Source: Vanrija pseudolonga
Taxonomy: Eukaryota > Basidiomycota > Tremellomycetes > Trichosporonales > Trichosporonaceae
Assembly (NCBI RefSeq): GCF_020906515.1
Contig: NC_085855.1
Span: 2,232,001-2,296,000 of the forward strand
Length of the DNA stretch: 64,000 bases
Direction: 5' to 3'
The position numbers and the translations under genes are program-made. How positions within the stretch are numbered: the stretch's first letter is position 1; each line of letters starts with the position of its first letter. Shown one piece after another: positions 44,397 to 54,817 of the stretch. Below the pieces are notes generated by a model, which saw only the letters and a program-made list of their open reading frames with translations, was not told where the DNA came from and did no database searches.

Positions 44397-44573
44397 CGCC
44401 GAGAATCGTCAGGCTGCAAGTAATGGATTAGGAAGGTTGTTTAATGCTCGAGTTCGGCGATGTCGTCTCATTACGTTCCTGCCACCTCGTCCTAATCACC
44501 TCCGTCTCAAGCGCCGAGAATCCTTCGCCGAGAGGTTGAATCGCCGAGAATCGGCGAATGGCCATTCTCGGCG
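44397..44573. promoter_or_regulatory. CGCCGAGAAT box cluster in a divergent promoter
   Basis: The 10-base word CGCCGAGAAT occurs at 44397-44406, 44512-44521 and 44542-44551, and as its reverse complement at 44564-44573. A shorter match, CGCCGAGA, lies at 44526-44533. The copies at 44542 and 44564 form a perfect 10-base inverted repeat with a 12-base spacer. The cluster ends 12 bases before a TATA box (44585). Repeated and palindromic spacing suggests binding of a dimeric regulator. The factor is unknown. Confidence 0.65.
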
Positions 44574-44584
44574 CCGTCGTGGGC

Positions 44585-44593
44585 TATAAAAAG
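44585..44593 (+). promoter_or_regulatory. TATA box, plus-strand gene
   Basis: TATAAAAAG, the best TATA box seen in the window, 58 bases before an ATG at 44643. Confidence 0.6.
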
Positions 44594-44642
44594 AGGAGGC
44601 ACGACGCGAGGCACTGGTGAGATCGTGGAGACGGCGTGCAAG

Positions 44643-44915
44643 ATGTCCTCCAAGGCTGTGAGTAGTTGATGCACGAGGCGGTCGTTCGAACAGCCGTGGA
44701 GTGAACTGAACTCATGGTGGTCAAAACGCACCCAGGATGGTGTTGTGTTGCCCACCTTGCGGCTCGTCAACGAACGACCCGCCTCCGGTCGGCCCGCCAG
44801 CCGCAAGTCGGCCCCCGGCCGCAACGTCGCGGCGGTGCTCGCCCAGCCTCAAACCAAGTCCGACACGCGAATGCGATGCTCTCACCCTTCGGTCAGGTGG
44901 AAGCAGCGCCGCTGA
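44643..44915 (+). CDS. Possible small basic protein (64 residues)
   Basis: Exon 1 (44643-44657) reads MSSKA and ends at a GTGAGT donor. A 78-nt intron ends at ACGCACCCAG (44735). Exon 2 reads in frame through DGVVLPTLRLVNERP, SGRPASRKSAPGR and NVAAVLAQPQTKSDTR to a stop at 44915. The product is basic and rich in Ser, Arg and Pro. Another splice near the end (donor near 44858, acceptor CAG just before GTGGAAG) would shorten it to about 52 residues ending KWKQRR. The strong TATA box and the CGCCGAGAAT cluster directly upstream are the main support, because nothing in the protein is recognisable. It could instead be a 5' leader exon of the LURP-like gene downstream. Confidence 0.45.
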
Positions 44916-45113
44916 TTCCTGGAACCTGCCCAGGGCTCGCCACGGCGGGGCTGTGGCGCTCACAGCCCCGCAGAGCACTGCGGATAAGGAACAATGGGCA
45001 GGGGTGCCCGCGCCGAAAGGCTTGGCATCGAGTCGGTCACCCGACGCTGGACTTTGTTTAATTAAGTCGTGTGCTCGGGTGAGGATCTTGTTGTTGATGT
45101 GCTCGACAACATC

Positions 45114-46458
45114 ATGTACGGCGGACCTGGATACGGACAACCTCAGCAACCACAAGGTTGGGGACAGGCGCCGCCTGTGCCGCCTGGACGGCCGGACGCG
45201 TTCCATCAGCAGCAAGGATACGCGGCGCCGCAACAGCAGTACCCACCACAACAACAACAACAACAATACCATCAGCAGTACCCCCAGCACCATCAGCAGC
45301 CATATCAGCAGCCATATCCTCAGCAAGGAGGCCACCAGCCGTACCAGCAACCGTACCAGCATGGGGGATACCAGCAGCCCCCACCTGCTCAGGGGTACGC
45401 GCCTCCTCCACAACATCACGCGCCGACGCATCCTCAGCAACACTTCACCGCGCCCCCAGCCCAGTTCTCTGCACCCCCACAACAGCTCCGCCTCCCGCAC
45501 GCCTTCACACTGCCCACGCTCGCGCACGTGCACCCCCCAGTGGGGCATTACGAGCGCTTCATCGCCAAGACGAGCACGACACTGTGCTTCAAGGACGACA
45601 TGGTGACCAAGCATATTAACGATCTGACCGTGCGCGACGCGTACGGGGATGTGTTCTTCCAGCTCCCTTCGCGTGGGAATACCGGGTTCATCAACGGCAA
45701 GCCGAATGATCGTGAGTGAGATGTAGTGGGAGGGTATAAGTGCGAGCTGACGTGCCCAGGCCTGACCGACGCCCATGGCGCCATCATCTTCCGCATCGAC
45801 AACAAGGAACAGCTGCACAAGAAGCAGTATGTCGGCAGTGATCCGAACGGCGTGGAGGTGTTCCGCGCCGCGACGGTGCCAGTGGCCAGTAAGTGCAGCA
45901 CAGCGACGACGACGACGGCGACAGCGTTGACACGACCCAGTCAAGGGCCCGAGGTACAAGGTCACCTTCACCAACAAGTTTACCGGCCAAAAGTCGAGCA
46001 TCACCGTCGACGGCAAGATCGGGGACACGTGGAAGGACCAGCGGTGCGACTTCCTCCTGCCAGACAAGACGGTCATCGCGACGCTCCTCCGCAAGGGCAG
46101 CGGCGCGAAGCGGCTCGTGGAGGAGGTCGGCGACTGGACGACCAACCACGACGCGACGTACAGCGTGACCGTCGCGCCGGGTGTCGACCTGGCCTTCATG
46201 GCCGCGGTGAGCATCGCGCTCAACCAGATTCGCAAAGAGAGGCGGGCATGGGGCTCGTGGGCGAGGGCTTGGGGCTGTTATAGGCGACTTGACTTCTCAT
46301 GCTACATTGTACTAGTACACAACTACTACTCGTGGCGCAGACGCACCATCAGCGGCATCTGCGGCCCGACCTCCTCCTCGCCTTCGACGGCGGGCCGTTG
46401 CACGAACAGCCACTTGCGGCGGATTTTCGGCTTGGACGGCAGCATCTCGAAGCGGTAG
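45114..46458 (+). CDS. LURP-one / tubby-like C-terminal fold protein with Gln/Tyr/Pro-rich head
   Basis: Exons 45114-45711, 45760-45888 and 45941-46458 (introns 48 and 52 nt). The first 125 residues are Pro/Gln/Tyr/Gly-rich (repeats like PYQQPYPQQ). The rest fits the LURP-one/tubby/scramblase beta-barrel family: ERFIAKTSTTLCFKDD, VRDAYGDVFFQL, DAHGAIIFRIDN, YKVTFTNKFTGQKSSITVDG, then TTNHDATYSVTVAPGVDLAFMAAVSIALNQIR, the hydrophobic closing helix of the family. The fold proper ends near base 46240; the frame stays open to 46458, so the last 70 residues may be wrong and a small unseen intron may end the gene earlier. As written the 3' end overlaps the convergent P450 gene. Members of this superfamily bind membranes or lipids; the role here is unknown. 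Confidence 0.75.
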
Positions 46459-48271
46459 TGCCGCACGAGGACAAAGATGGCCGCCTTCATCTCGGTCACG
46501 GCGAAGCGGTACCCGATGCAGTTACGCACGCCGCCGTAGAACGAAAGAATGTTGCCATACACGCCCGGCACCTTCTCCGTCGGGCCGGCAATATGGCGGT
46601 CGGGGTTGAACTCCCTCGCGTCGGGCCCCCAGAGCTCGGTTGACGCGTTGACGTGGGACAGGGCTGCGGCGCGAGTGAGCGTGTGTTGTGGCTATCACCA
46701 CCACGGTTGTACTTACCGAAGAGGATCTGCGTGCCCTTGCGCAGCTGGACACTCTCGACCAGCTTGCCGTCGCGCCCTGGGACAGGGTTGCCCACCGGCA
46801 GCGTCACGTCCTCGATGGGCACGCGCGAGTTGGCGATGACGGGCGAGTCGAGGCGGAGCACCTCGCGCACGCAGTTTTCAAGGTATGGCAGGGCGGAGAG
46901 CTGGTCGCTGGGTGTGTGTCAGTAGGAGGACATGCGACGTGGGACGACTAGGACAACGTACTATGTCGGCCGGTCGTCGGGCACGGCAGCCACCTCGGCA
47001 TACAGCTTCTCCTGCGCCTCGGGGTTCTGCGCGAGCCGCTCGAGGAGGAACGCAAGCGTCGTCGACGTCGTCTCGTGCCCCGCCACGAGGAACGTGGCCA
47101 CCTGCGCGACGACCTCGTCGTCGCTTAACCTCTGGTCTGCGGGGACGTCGGGGGACGTGTTGGCCCGCACGAGAAGCGAGAGGAGGTCGCGCTCGCGCGT
47201 CGAGGGGTCGCTCGTCCCCGCGGCCTCTTTCGCCACCGCGGCCTTCTTCTCGCGCAGCAGCTTGACGCTGTTCTTCCTCGCGATGGCTACGTTGGTGCGC
47301 ATGACGGTCTGGCGCTTGGTCGGCTAGAGGCGGGGGAGGTCAGCCGACGTCCTACCTCGGGCTCTGCTCTCTCCGCAGGCCACGCAGCCACTCACAATGT
47401 ATCTCAAGATGGGGAACAGCATCTCGATCATGATCCACGGCGTGATCTGGGGCTGCTGCGTCGCCATGGCCTTGTACGCCCTTGCGAGCTCGTTATCCAC
47501 GTTGTGCAGGGAACCGAGCTCGACATTCATGCCAGCAATGCCGAGCACGTCGAGCGCGAAGCGGTTGAACCAGCGGAGCGTCTCAAACTTGAGCCCGTCA
47601 GTCCCCTGGGCGGCCTTGTCGACGTCGTTGGGCGGGGTGACGGTCGGGCCGTCGTTGGGCGCGAGGCCCGCCGCGGCCGGGTCGCCGCCGGACGCGATGA
47701 GCTGGGCCCATATCTTGTCGAGCTCGTACGCCTTGTTCCAGAACTCGGGCATGAGGTTCTTGATCTGCACTGGCCCAAAGGCGGGGTTGAGCACGCGCCG
47801 CTGGCGGCGGTGCGTCGCGCCCTCGGCCGTGATGAGGCCCGCACCGAGGAGGTTGTTGAGCACGCGCGCCGACGCGGGCACCTTGACAAAGTCGTAGCCG
47901 TTCTTGAGCACATAGTTGATGGTCGTCAGGTCGCTCGTGATCATGGCCTGCGTCGTGCCGAACGCCGTGTACCGCACGTTCTTGCCATACTTCGTAAACC
48001 ACTCGGTGTGTCTCTGGCCCACGAAGCCCTTGATGATCTCGAGGCTGCTCCCCCAGAGCCAATGCGAAGGTGCCGGCCCGGGCAGGTTGACAAACGACGG
48101 GTAGTGCGGCGGCCTCCGGAGGAAGAGGAACGCCGAGAGCGCGACGAGCAGCACAGCGACCCCGACCATGCCGGCCGGGCTGTTGAGCGCCGCCGACGCG
48201 GTGCGCAGCTCGCGCGCTGCAAACTCGCTCACGTTGGCAGGGAGCGTGAACTGTGCTTGGAGGATGGACAT
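46326..48271 (-). CDS. Cytochrome P450 monooxygenase
   Basis: A heme-thiolate monooxygenase, membrane-anchored and probably in the ER. The protein has 588 residues in four exons (48271-47396, 47323-46962, 46907-46717, 46663-46326; introns 72, 54 and 53 nt). A membrane anchor lies at about residues 33-52 (MVGVAVLLVALSAFLFL), followed by the Pro-rich hinge (LPGPAP). The I-helix motif AGHETTSTT, the K-helix E-x2-R (EVLR), and the heme loop FYGGVRNCIGYRFA with the axial Cys are all present. The heme loop has Tyr where FxxGxRxCxG members often have Gly or Ser. The substrate is unknown. It is divergent from an alpha/beta hydrolase across about 840 bases. Confidence 0.92.
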
Positions 48272-49114
48272 GGTCAGTGGCGACGAGGAGCAGGGCCTGC
48301 ATTGCGCGGGGGGCGGCCTTGGACTGCTTAAGTAGTGGCTTCGCGGGAATCGGCTTGTCCGGGCATGTGACCGGCAACCACTTGGTGTCACTTGGAGCCA
48401 TCCACCTCCCCTCGGACGATATGGGGTTGGAGCCCCCTCGGTAGACCTTTACGCTCGACGCTAACAGCACCAATGGCCGCCGAATGGCGCCCGGAGTGCA
48501 GAGGGGCTCGCAGAAGTGCAGCAGCAAGACCAGACGCGTGTCGCTTCACGCAGTTGCACGTCGCAGAGTCGTTTCATGTCGTCATGGGTGCGTCGAGCTG
48601 CCTGCCTCGAGGGACTGCAACGGGGCACCAGGTTCACTCATCCACAAATTCGCTTCACATCTCGCATCCCACTGGATCTGTCGTCGTCCAGATCCTCGAC
48701 GCAGTCACGAGACGCCGCTCTCGGTGACGAGGTCGCCCACCGGCCCCCGAAGCGACTCGGAGTTGTATGAGAGGGCGAGACAAGATGCGGTGTGTGCGAC
48801 TTGGCGGGCGGAGGTACCATGTCGAGAGGTGGTTCTTCGCCGCTGGAGAAGAGGCAACGGGCGCCGGCGACTCAAGCACCAGATGCACCACACTCTCGAC
48901 AGCCTCGCAGAGCCTTAGTATGCACACACTGCACGACGATCCACAGTTGAGCAATCGCAGCGATCCCTCCTGATGCCCTACATACATGTCGCTGAGCTGA
49001 TAAGGGCCGGCCAGTCGGCCCCGCATCCTCATCCTCGGCAAGAACCGGCATGACGTCGGATCCCTCCCGCGACCCAGAGATCCATCTCGCTTGGCATTGC
49101 CCACATCCTCATTC
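48272..49114. other. Divergent promoter region, P450 / alpha-beta hydrolase
   Basis: About 840 bases between two start codons. No TATA box or repeat stands out, and no gene is supported. Confidence 0.5.
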
Positions 49115-50101
49115 ATGGTCGGCCTGTGTCTAAGCTACAAGTATCTCTTCTGGACGCGGCGAGTGGGCGAGCCGCGCCCCTTGGCCGACGGCATCGAGCG
49201 CACATGGCTCCCCACGCCCTCTGGCGAGCTGGAGCTCCTCTCCGCCGGCGCTGGCGCCAGCGCCGGCTCCGCGTCCCCGCCCATCCTCTTCGTCCACGGC
49301 GGCATGGGCTCGGCGTGGGTATGGACCGACTTCATGCTCTTCCTCGCTGCGCACGGCATCCGGTCCTACGCTATCAGCTTGCGCGGGCACGGGGACTCGT
49401 GGGCGCCAGGGTATTTGCGCATGGTGTACCTCACCCCTCGGCGCGCGTTCGAGGACGACCTTGTGTCGGCAGTGGAGGCCGTGCAAGCTGCCCATGGCGA
49501 CGTCGTGCTGGTCGGGCACTCGGCTGGCGGGGGCCTCAGCCAGGCCGTGCTCGCCCAAGGGCGCGTCAATGTCTTGGGCCTCGCGCTGGTCGACGCGATT
49601 CCGGGGTACGGGAGGTGAGTTGCCTTCTCGGCCGGCGGGGCTGACGCCAGCGCAACGGTCAACGCCAACTGGATGGCGCTGGACAGGTGGTTCGTCTTCC
49701 GCCTTCTGTTCTGCCACTTTGGCCATCCAAACTCGGCCCTCTCGCACCCCTTGCTCACGCTGCGCGCGTTCTTCGGCTCCAAGTTCCCCCTGGAGAGGGT
49801 GTACCCCTTCCAAGACCACATGGCGCGGTACGAGTCCCTCCAGTGGCCGTTCAGCATGCTCCGGAGTTTCGCTCCCGCGCAGGACGTGCTCGCCCATGTG
49901 AAGGGGAAGAGGGTGCTCGTCCTCGCTGGCGACGAGGACGCGCTCATGACGCCTGAGGTGACGCGGCAGACCGCGGCGTACTACGCCCTCGGCGGCGGCG
50001 TGACTACCGAGTTTGTGGGCGGCGCTGGGCATCATCTGCAGAACGACGTGCAGTGGGAGGAGGGGGCCGCGAGGCTGCTCGAGTGGTACAGGGCACTGTA
50101 A
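49115..50101 (+). CDS. Alpha/beta hydrolase
   Basis: A serine hydrolase of 316 residues in two exons (49115-49614 and 49651-50101; intron 36 nt with CTGACGCCAG). The order of fold marks is ILFVHGGMGSAWVW (oxyanion loop), ISLRGHGDS, then GHSAGGG with nucleophile Ser at residue 136, LVLAGDEDALM (acid), and GAGHHLQND with the catalytic His. It has no clear signal peptide; the N-terminus is short (MVGLCLSYKYLFW). Esterase, lipase or epoxide-hydrolase-like chemistry is possible. It is convergent with the unrecognised gene that ends at 50166, only 64 bases away. Confidence 0.9.
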
Positions 50102-50165
50102 TGTACGCGATGACCATGTCTCCGCTGACCCTCTCTACAGCTCGGTGTAATGCCAATATTGCTCA

Positions 50166-51523
50166 CTACTCGTCCACCTCTGAAGGAGGCCGGTATCTAC
50201 AGTGCGTCCAGAAAACTTCATAGCCTGTCCTCACGGGGCGCATCCCTGCGTGAGGGTCCTCCTCCTCCTGCTCGTCGCTCGCAACGGTGGATGAGCGAGC
50301 AGGGGACGCAGGGGAGCGGCGCCGTGACCGACGAGGGGACTCCTCGCCCCGATCTCGGCGGACGCTGGATCGACGAGGGGACTCTTCCACGAGAGCCGCC
50401 GTGTCAGGACATGTGCGCCTGAGCTCATCGTCCGGGTGCCATGGATTCTGATTACGTGGAGTGAAGGCGGCAAGCGTGCTCGTGTGCAAGCTATCCACAA
50501 ACCTGACGCACCACGTCGACTTGTCGGCGGCTGGGATCAGCGCGGCTCTGACCATGACTTACTGATCAAGTAACGCGTCCGACAACCAGTCCGGATCGCG
50601 ATAGCCCGGATCTCACACATGTCCCACGGCGTGTCGCGGTGCCAGTACACCTCGAGAAACCCACCCAACAAGCGTGCTTCGAGTCCGCGCCCCAGCTCCG
50701 GCATCTCACTGGGCATCGGCCTCGGCCTCGACGGCACATCGAAGGACGTGACGAACGTGTGGATTATCGCCTGGAGAAGCTGGTGCAGCATGACGATTGC
50801 GCAGAGCACTGTGGTGTGTTGACGGTCGCCATCAAGGCCGAGAATGGGCTGCGGGGGTCAGACTTGGCGCAGCACGGGTACGAGTGTGTCGACCAGCGGA
50901 GCGGATGGCCTCCATCACCGTCTACGTACCAACCCTGCCAGGAGCGATTCCCACAGGTAGATCCTCGATGGATCAGAGGGAACGACATGGCCCCAGTCGC
51001 CAGACTGCCGTTAGCGATTCCAACCCCCACCTACGCGTTGCAGTGACTCGAGTGCGCTGCGGCCCTATCGGCTCGCTCCGCCGAGGCGAGGCTCGAGTGC
51101 TCAGGCGTCGCTCGAAGAGCGACGCCGCTTCATGCAACAATCTCTTCCAACACTACGCACCTCGTCAAGGAGGACGAGCGCGGGAAACTCGTCACGCACA
51201 AACCGTCGGATATCGACCTCGGAAGGGGGACAGGTGTACAACCTCCTCCATACCCAAGTCGCCCCGAACGCCTCGCTCGCCATCAGCGCCATGATGCGCG
51301 TGGTCGTGCAGTGCGGGCGGAGGAGGTGCTTTCGTATCCGCTGCACAAGCGCTCTCGCGACCCCGAGGTCGCTCTGCTGTTCGTGGGGTAGCTCCCGAGG
51401 GCTGTTATGGGCATCGAGGGTGTAGAACCTGACGGGGCTGAGGTCGGTGGGTGGAACATTGGGCATCGGGGACAAGTGAGTGAGCGGGACATGCTGTCTT
51501 AAGTACTCTCCCTCCGTCGCCAT
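50166..51523 (-). CDS. Unrecognised 362-residue protein, four exons
   Basis: Built from phase and splice signals: exons 51523-51161, 51004-50930, 50848-50563 and 50530-50166. The introns are 156, 81 and 32 nt, with GTGCGT, GTACGT and GTAAGT donors and GCTAACGGCAG, TCTGACCCCCGCAG and GCTGATCCCAG acceptors. All junctions keep frame. Readable segments include DWGHVVPSDPSRIYLWESLL, VLCAIVMLHQLLQAIIHTFV, and LGRGLEARLLGGFLEVYWHR followed by DTPWDMCEIRAIAIR. The C-terminal third is Arg/Ser-rich, then acidic (DEQEEEDPH). Only the first intron is long for this genome, so a small extra exon could hide in it. I do not recognise the family. The stop lies 64 bases from the hydrolase stop and the ATG 59 bases from the FAD-oxidase stop, an unusually tight fit. 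Confidence 0.65.
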
Positions 51524-51582
51524 GTCTCACTCCTACTGTTCATGTCTAACCTCGGCTGTTGTACATATTAATGATCACACTA

Positions 51583-53247
51583 CTACAGTCCCATATTGTC
51601 CAGTAACGGGCTCGCATAGAGCCGCTTCGGGTCATACTTTGCAAACGTCGCGACCGCGTTCGCCCACGCAGGACCATAAGCCGCAGGGATGACATTCTTG
51701 AGGATGTTGGTGTCGCGCCACCCGCCCTGCGTGGTATACGCCCAGCCCTTTGACCATTCCGAGCGCACGCCGGCATAGCTCGCGTAGTTGGCCAGCGCCC
51801 ACTGCTCAATGTCGCGCATGAACGAGGACGCAAACGGCGTCGTGGGGATCGTGAGCACATCGAACCACACCGCCGTGTCCCACTCTGGGTGGCCGTCAAA
51901 CGGCCGACTGGGCGTCAGGTTGGGCATGACGGCGCCCGCCACTCCCGCGTCGTCGGGCTGGTCGACCCTCGTAACCCTAATCTCGGCGGGGCCGTTGATG
52001 GGGAACAAGAGCCGGCCAGAGTATTGCGTCAGCAGGCTCTTGTGCTTGTTGTTGAACTCGAAGATGGTGCGCTGGACGTCGGCGCGGCGACAGTGGATGA
52101 CGATGCCGTTGGCGGTCACGCGCAGCGTCGACGCGCGGACGTAGCGCATCAAGTCGCCGGCGTACCCCCATATATCGGCCGACTTTGTCGTCGCGAGCCC
52201 GGTGGTCACGATCCCGAACACGGCCGGCGCGGTGACGAGGATACCGCCCGGCAGGATGGTTTGCCCGAGCCCGATGAGGCTGGAGAGCAGCTTGTCGATG
52301 CTGTCCGAGAACGGGTAGTTGTACGGCCCGCTCACTGCACGCGCGGTGGCAGGCTTGACGGGCGCGAGGCTCCAGATCTTGAGCCACGGGTTGGGCGTGA
52401 ACGGGAAATGGATAATCTCCATCCGGCCCGCACTCTGCAGGATGCTTTCGACCGTCGTGCCCCCGCTCCCGGGGGCGGCGGAGAGCTGGTCCATGCTCAC
52501 GCTGGTGATGCTCTCACAGCGCATCGTGTAGGAGTCTGTCACGCGCAGCACGACGCGCGTGATGAGCGCGCGGCCTAGGTGGCACAGGAACGGGCCGATC
52601 TCGGGGTCGTTCCGGGCGAACGTCTTGACGGCGTACGCTGTCCCGGTCCACACGATCGCGTCGAGCTCGAGCACCAGGTTGGACAGGGAGCCGAGTGACA
52701 CTCCAGGCCCTTGCGTCTCGCCGTTGGCGAGAATGCCCGTGCCGTGCGCGCCGATGGCGAGCGCGCCCCCGATCGTAATGTCTCCCAGGGCGGGCGCGGC
52801 GCCGAGCGCAAGCCCAGCGGCCTTGAGCGCCTCGTGCATCGAGTCCACGCTGGCGCCAGCCGCAAGCGTGATGCTCTTGTCCGTCGTGTTGGTCGTTATG
52901 CCGTTCAGGCCCTTCATGTCGACGACGAGCACGCGCGAGAGCGAGTTGACGCTGTTGTCCAGACTTGTCGGCGCCCAGCCGTGGGTGAACCCGCGCGGGC
53001 GTACGCGCCACCCGCGCGAGCTCGCCCAGTTGACGGCGGAGACGAGGTCGTCGACGTTCTTCGGGGACGTCTGGTAGATGTTTGTCCGGATCTCGCCCGA
53101 CCAGTTCTCGAACGACGTGATGCTCGCCGAGAGGCTCTGCGGGAACCCTGGGAGCAGGTTGATGAAGAGCGCGTTGGCGGACAGCAGCAGGCTCAGCAGC
53201 ACGAGCGTCGTGCTCGCCCGCAGGCTGTGTGGTGAGGCCACGCGCAT
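51583..53247 (-). CDS. Secreted FAD-dependent oxidase resembling class II cholesterol oxidase
   Basis: A 554-residue single-exon flavoprotein. Residues 1-27 form a signal peptide (hydrophobic STTLVLLSLLLSANA). The FAD-binding PCMH fold follows: VSAVNWASSRGWRVRPRGFTHGW, then LAAGASVDSMHEAL and GGALAIGAHGTG. The C-terminal half (SGRLLFPINGPAEIRVTRVD; WANAVATFAKYDPKRLYASP) has the shape of the sterol-oxidase substrate domain and the closing FAD contact. It lacks the HWGK-type ending of aldonolactone oxidases, so a class II cholesterol-oxidase or related alcohol-oxidase role fits best. The product would be secreted or lumenal, oxidising an alcohol and making hydrogen peroxide. The exact substrate is inference. 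Confidence 0.82.
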   Translation of the reverse strand: MRVASPHSLRASTTLVLLSLLLSANALFINLLPGFPQSLSASITSFENWSGEIRTNIYQTSPKNVDDLVSAVNWASSRGWRVRPRGFTHGWAPTSLDNSVNSLSRVLVVDMKGLNGITTNTTDKSITLAAGASVDSMHEALKAAGLALGAAPALGDITIGGALAIGAHGTGILANGETQGPGVSLGSLSNLVLELDAIVWTGTAYAVKTFARNDPEIGPFLCHLGRALITRVVLRVTDSYTMRCESITSVSMDQLSAAPGSGGTTVESILQSAGRMEIIHFPFTPNPWLKIWSLAPVKPATARAVSGPYNYPFSDSIDKLLSSLIGLGQTILPGGILVTAPAVFGIVTTGLATTKSADIWGYAGDLMRYVRASTLRVTANGIVIHCRRADVQRTIFEFNNKHKSLLTQYSGRLLFPINGPAEIRVTRVDQPDDAGVAGAVMPNLTPSRPFDGHPEWDTAVWFDVLTIPTTPFASSFMRDIEQWALANYASYAGVRSEWSKGWAYTTQGGWRDTNILKNVIPAAYGPAWANAVATFAKYDPKRLYASPLLDNMGL

Positions 53248-53364
53248 GGTGGGGGGGCTGGGAGTCGTTGGGCTGGGGCTGGGGCGGTGGCGTCGCTTCA
53301 GTCTCCCATCGCGAGCAGTATTAAACCTGCTCGTCGACGGTGCGAGGAGCGAGGTGGTCCGCTT

Positions 53365-53760
53365 CTAGACCCACTCCTCAACCCCCACGCCGACGCCCAT
53401 CTCGCCAGGGATGTCAGACGTCGTCGCAGTCGAGCTGGCCAACATGACACCAAAGTAGAACTGGGAATTTGACGCCCCCAGGATACTGCAGCCTCCCTGC
53501 CTGTCTCCCGCAATGTCGGGCGTTGGAGGTGGGGGCCGATATCGCTCCGGCGGTGGGCGCTTAAGCATGAGCGGCGCTATACTGGTCATCATGGAATGGT
53601 AACTGTGCGGGACGGGGGCGGGAGCGGCGTTGAAACAGGTGGCTGGGGCTTCGGGAGGTGTCGTGTCGCGACGGTGAGGGGGTTCCGCGGCACGGCGAGG
53701 GCGAGGCGAGGGGCATCGGAGCAATCTCGCTGCGGCGTCCTTGTTCGTTGCTGTCGACAT
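53365..53760 (-). CDS. Possible small protein (131 residues), unrecognised
   Basis: An uninterrupted ATG-to-stop frame starting MSTATNKDAAARLL, with a Pro/Arg-rich middle and an uncharged end (SQFYFGVMLASSTATTSDIP). It lies in the divergent region between the FAD oxidase and F-box copy B. No domain, splice signal or promoter was seen, so it may be chance. Confidence 0.3.
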   Translation of the reverse strand: MSTATNKDAAARLLRCPSPRPRRAAEPPHRRDTTPPEAPATCFNAAPAPVPHSYHSMMTSIAPLMLKRPPPERYRPPPPTPDIAGDRQGGCSILGASNSQFYFGVMLASSTATTSDIPGEMGVGVGVEEWV

Positions 53761-54817
53761 GGTCTGTCGGAGGAGGAGCAGCTCGATATGGCCGGCCCCA
53801 AGACATGGCCCATGCCGCCGGCTACCGGCATGCGCTTAAAGTATCCCAGACGCATTATTGCCATTAGCAGAGAGCTAACGGCAGCCAGAACCTTGTGCAG
53901 ACGCCAGAACGCTGCTGCTTTGGGGCTGCATGGCATGTTTCGAACATTCGATCGGTCCGACACAGTTGACGGCATGCAGGGCGACGAGGTGGCACAATGG
54001 ACGGCCCGGTCGGCAGGGTGGCATGCCAACCTTATCTCGCGAGGGGACATGGCGACCTTGAATATTGCTTGCACATGGTCAATGTTCCGAAGGCTGCTGC
54101 ATGCAGTATACAAGTACATACGTAGGTCCTGAGTGAGGTGGTGCGTCTCAACGTGGTCATGTGCAGCTACACGTCGCCTGCGACGGCCGTCGGCTTGCCC
54201 TCCTTGTTGGTCGATACTTTGTCGTTCGTCATTGTCGCCAGCCTCATAGCGACCAGCATGGCCCGTTGTTTCATTGACATTCTCCACCACCACCACTCCA
54301 ACCACAACTGGCAAAGAGAGATGAGCAAGGTGACATACCCCACTAAGGCCGCAGCGACATGCCCCGGGCGAGGTTGAGAAGCTAGCCGCCGCCGACATGT
54401 CCCAAACCCACCCAAGCACGACCACGACCAAGTTCATGAAGCTCGAAGGGGCCGCTTGGGCTGCACGGCATCAGCAGGCACACCCCGCCAGGACATGGAA
54501 GGTCGCTGACCCACTCACGCCCTCGTGATGCGATGTTGTGGCCGCACAGTGCATTCTGCTGTGTTTGATGTCGTCCGAGCATGGTGGGTGTGGCACCCAC
54601 CCAGGCAGGCACGTTGTCGCGGACAGGGGTGCCCGCACTTGCTGCCAAGCCCTCTGGCCTGTTCCCAAGTGACGTCGACTGGAATCAACCGACCTCAAAC
54701 GTCCTACGGTGGACGTCGAGGATACTTACTGCAGCACTGCATATATCGCGAGCACCCTAACTGTGAGAGACTTGGTCTCACCACCTCTCAACTCTCAGCC
54801 AGCACAACCACGCCACC
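53761..54817. other. Intergenic: 5' flank of F-box copy B
   Basis: About 1.05 kb with no supported gene or repeat. Overlapping open frames on both strands look like chance. Confidence 0.5.

Noticed and set aside
44721-46235. Open frame of about 500 codons on the minus strand
   Set aside because: It mirrors the spliced LURP-like gene on the plus strand, has no domain, and reads through the Gln-rich repeat and intron sequence.
50166-51230. Shared PPSEVD word near 50170 and 51215, suggesting a tandem gene duplication
   Set aside because: The two sites proved to lie in the first and last exons of one spliced gene, and the similarity does not extend beyond a few residues.
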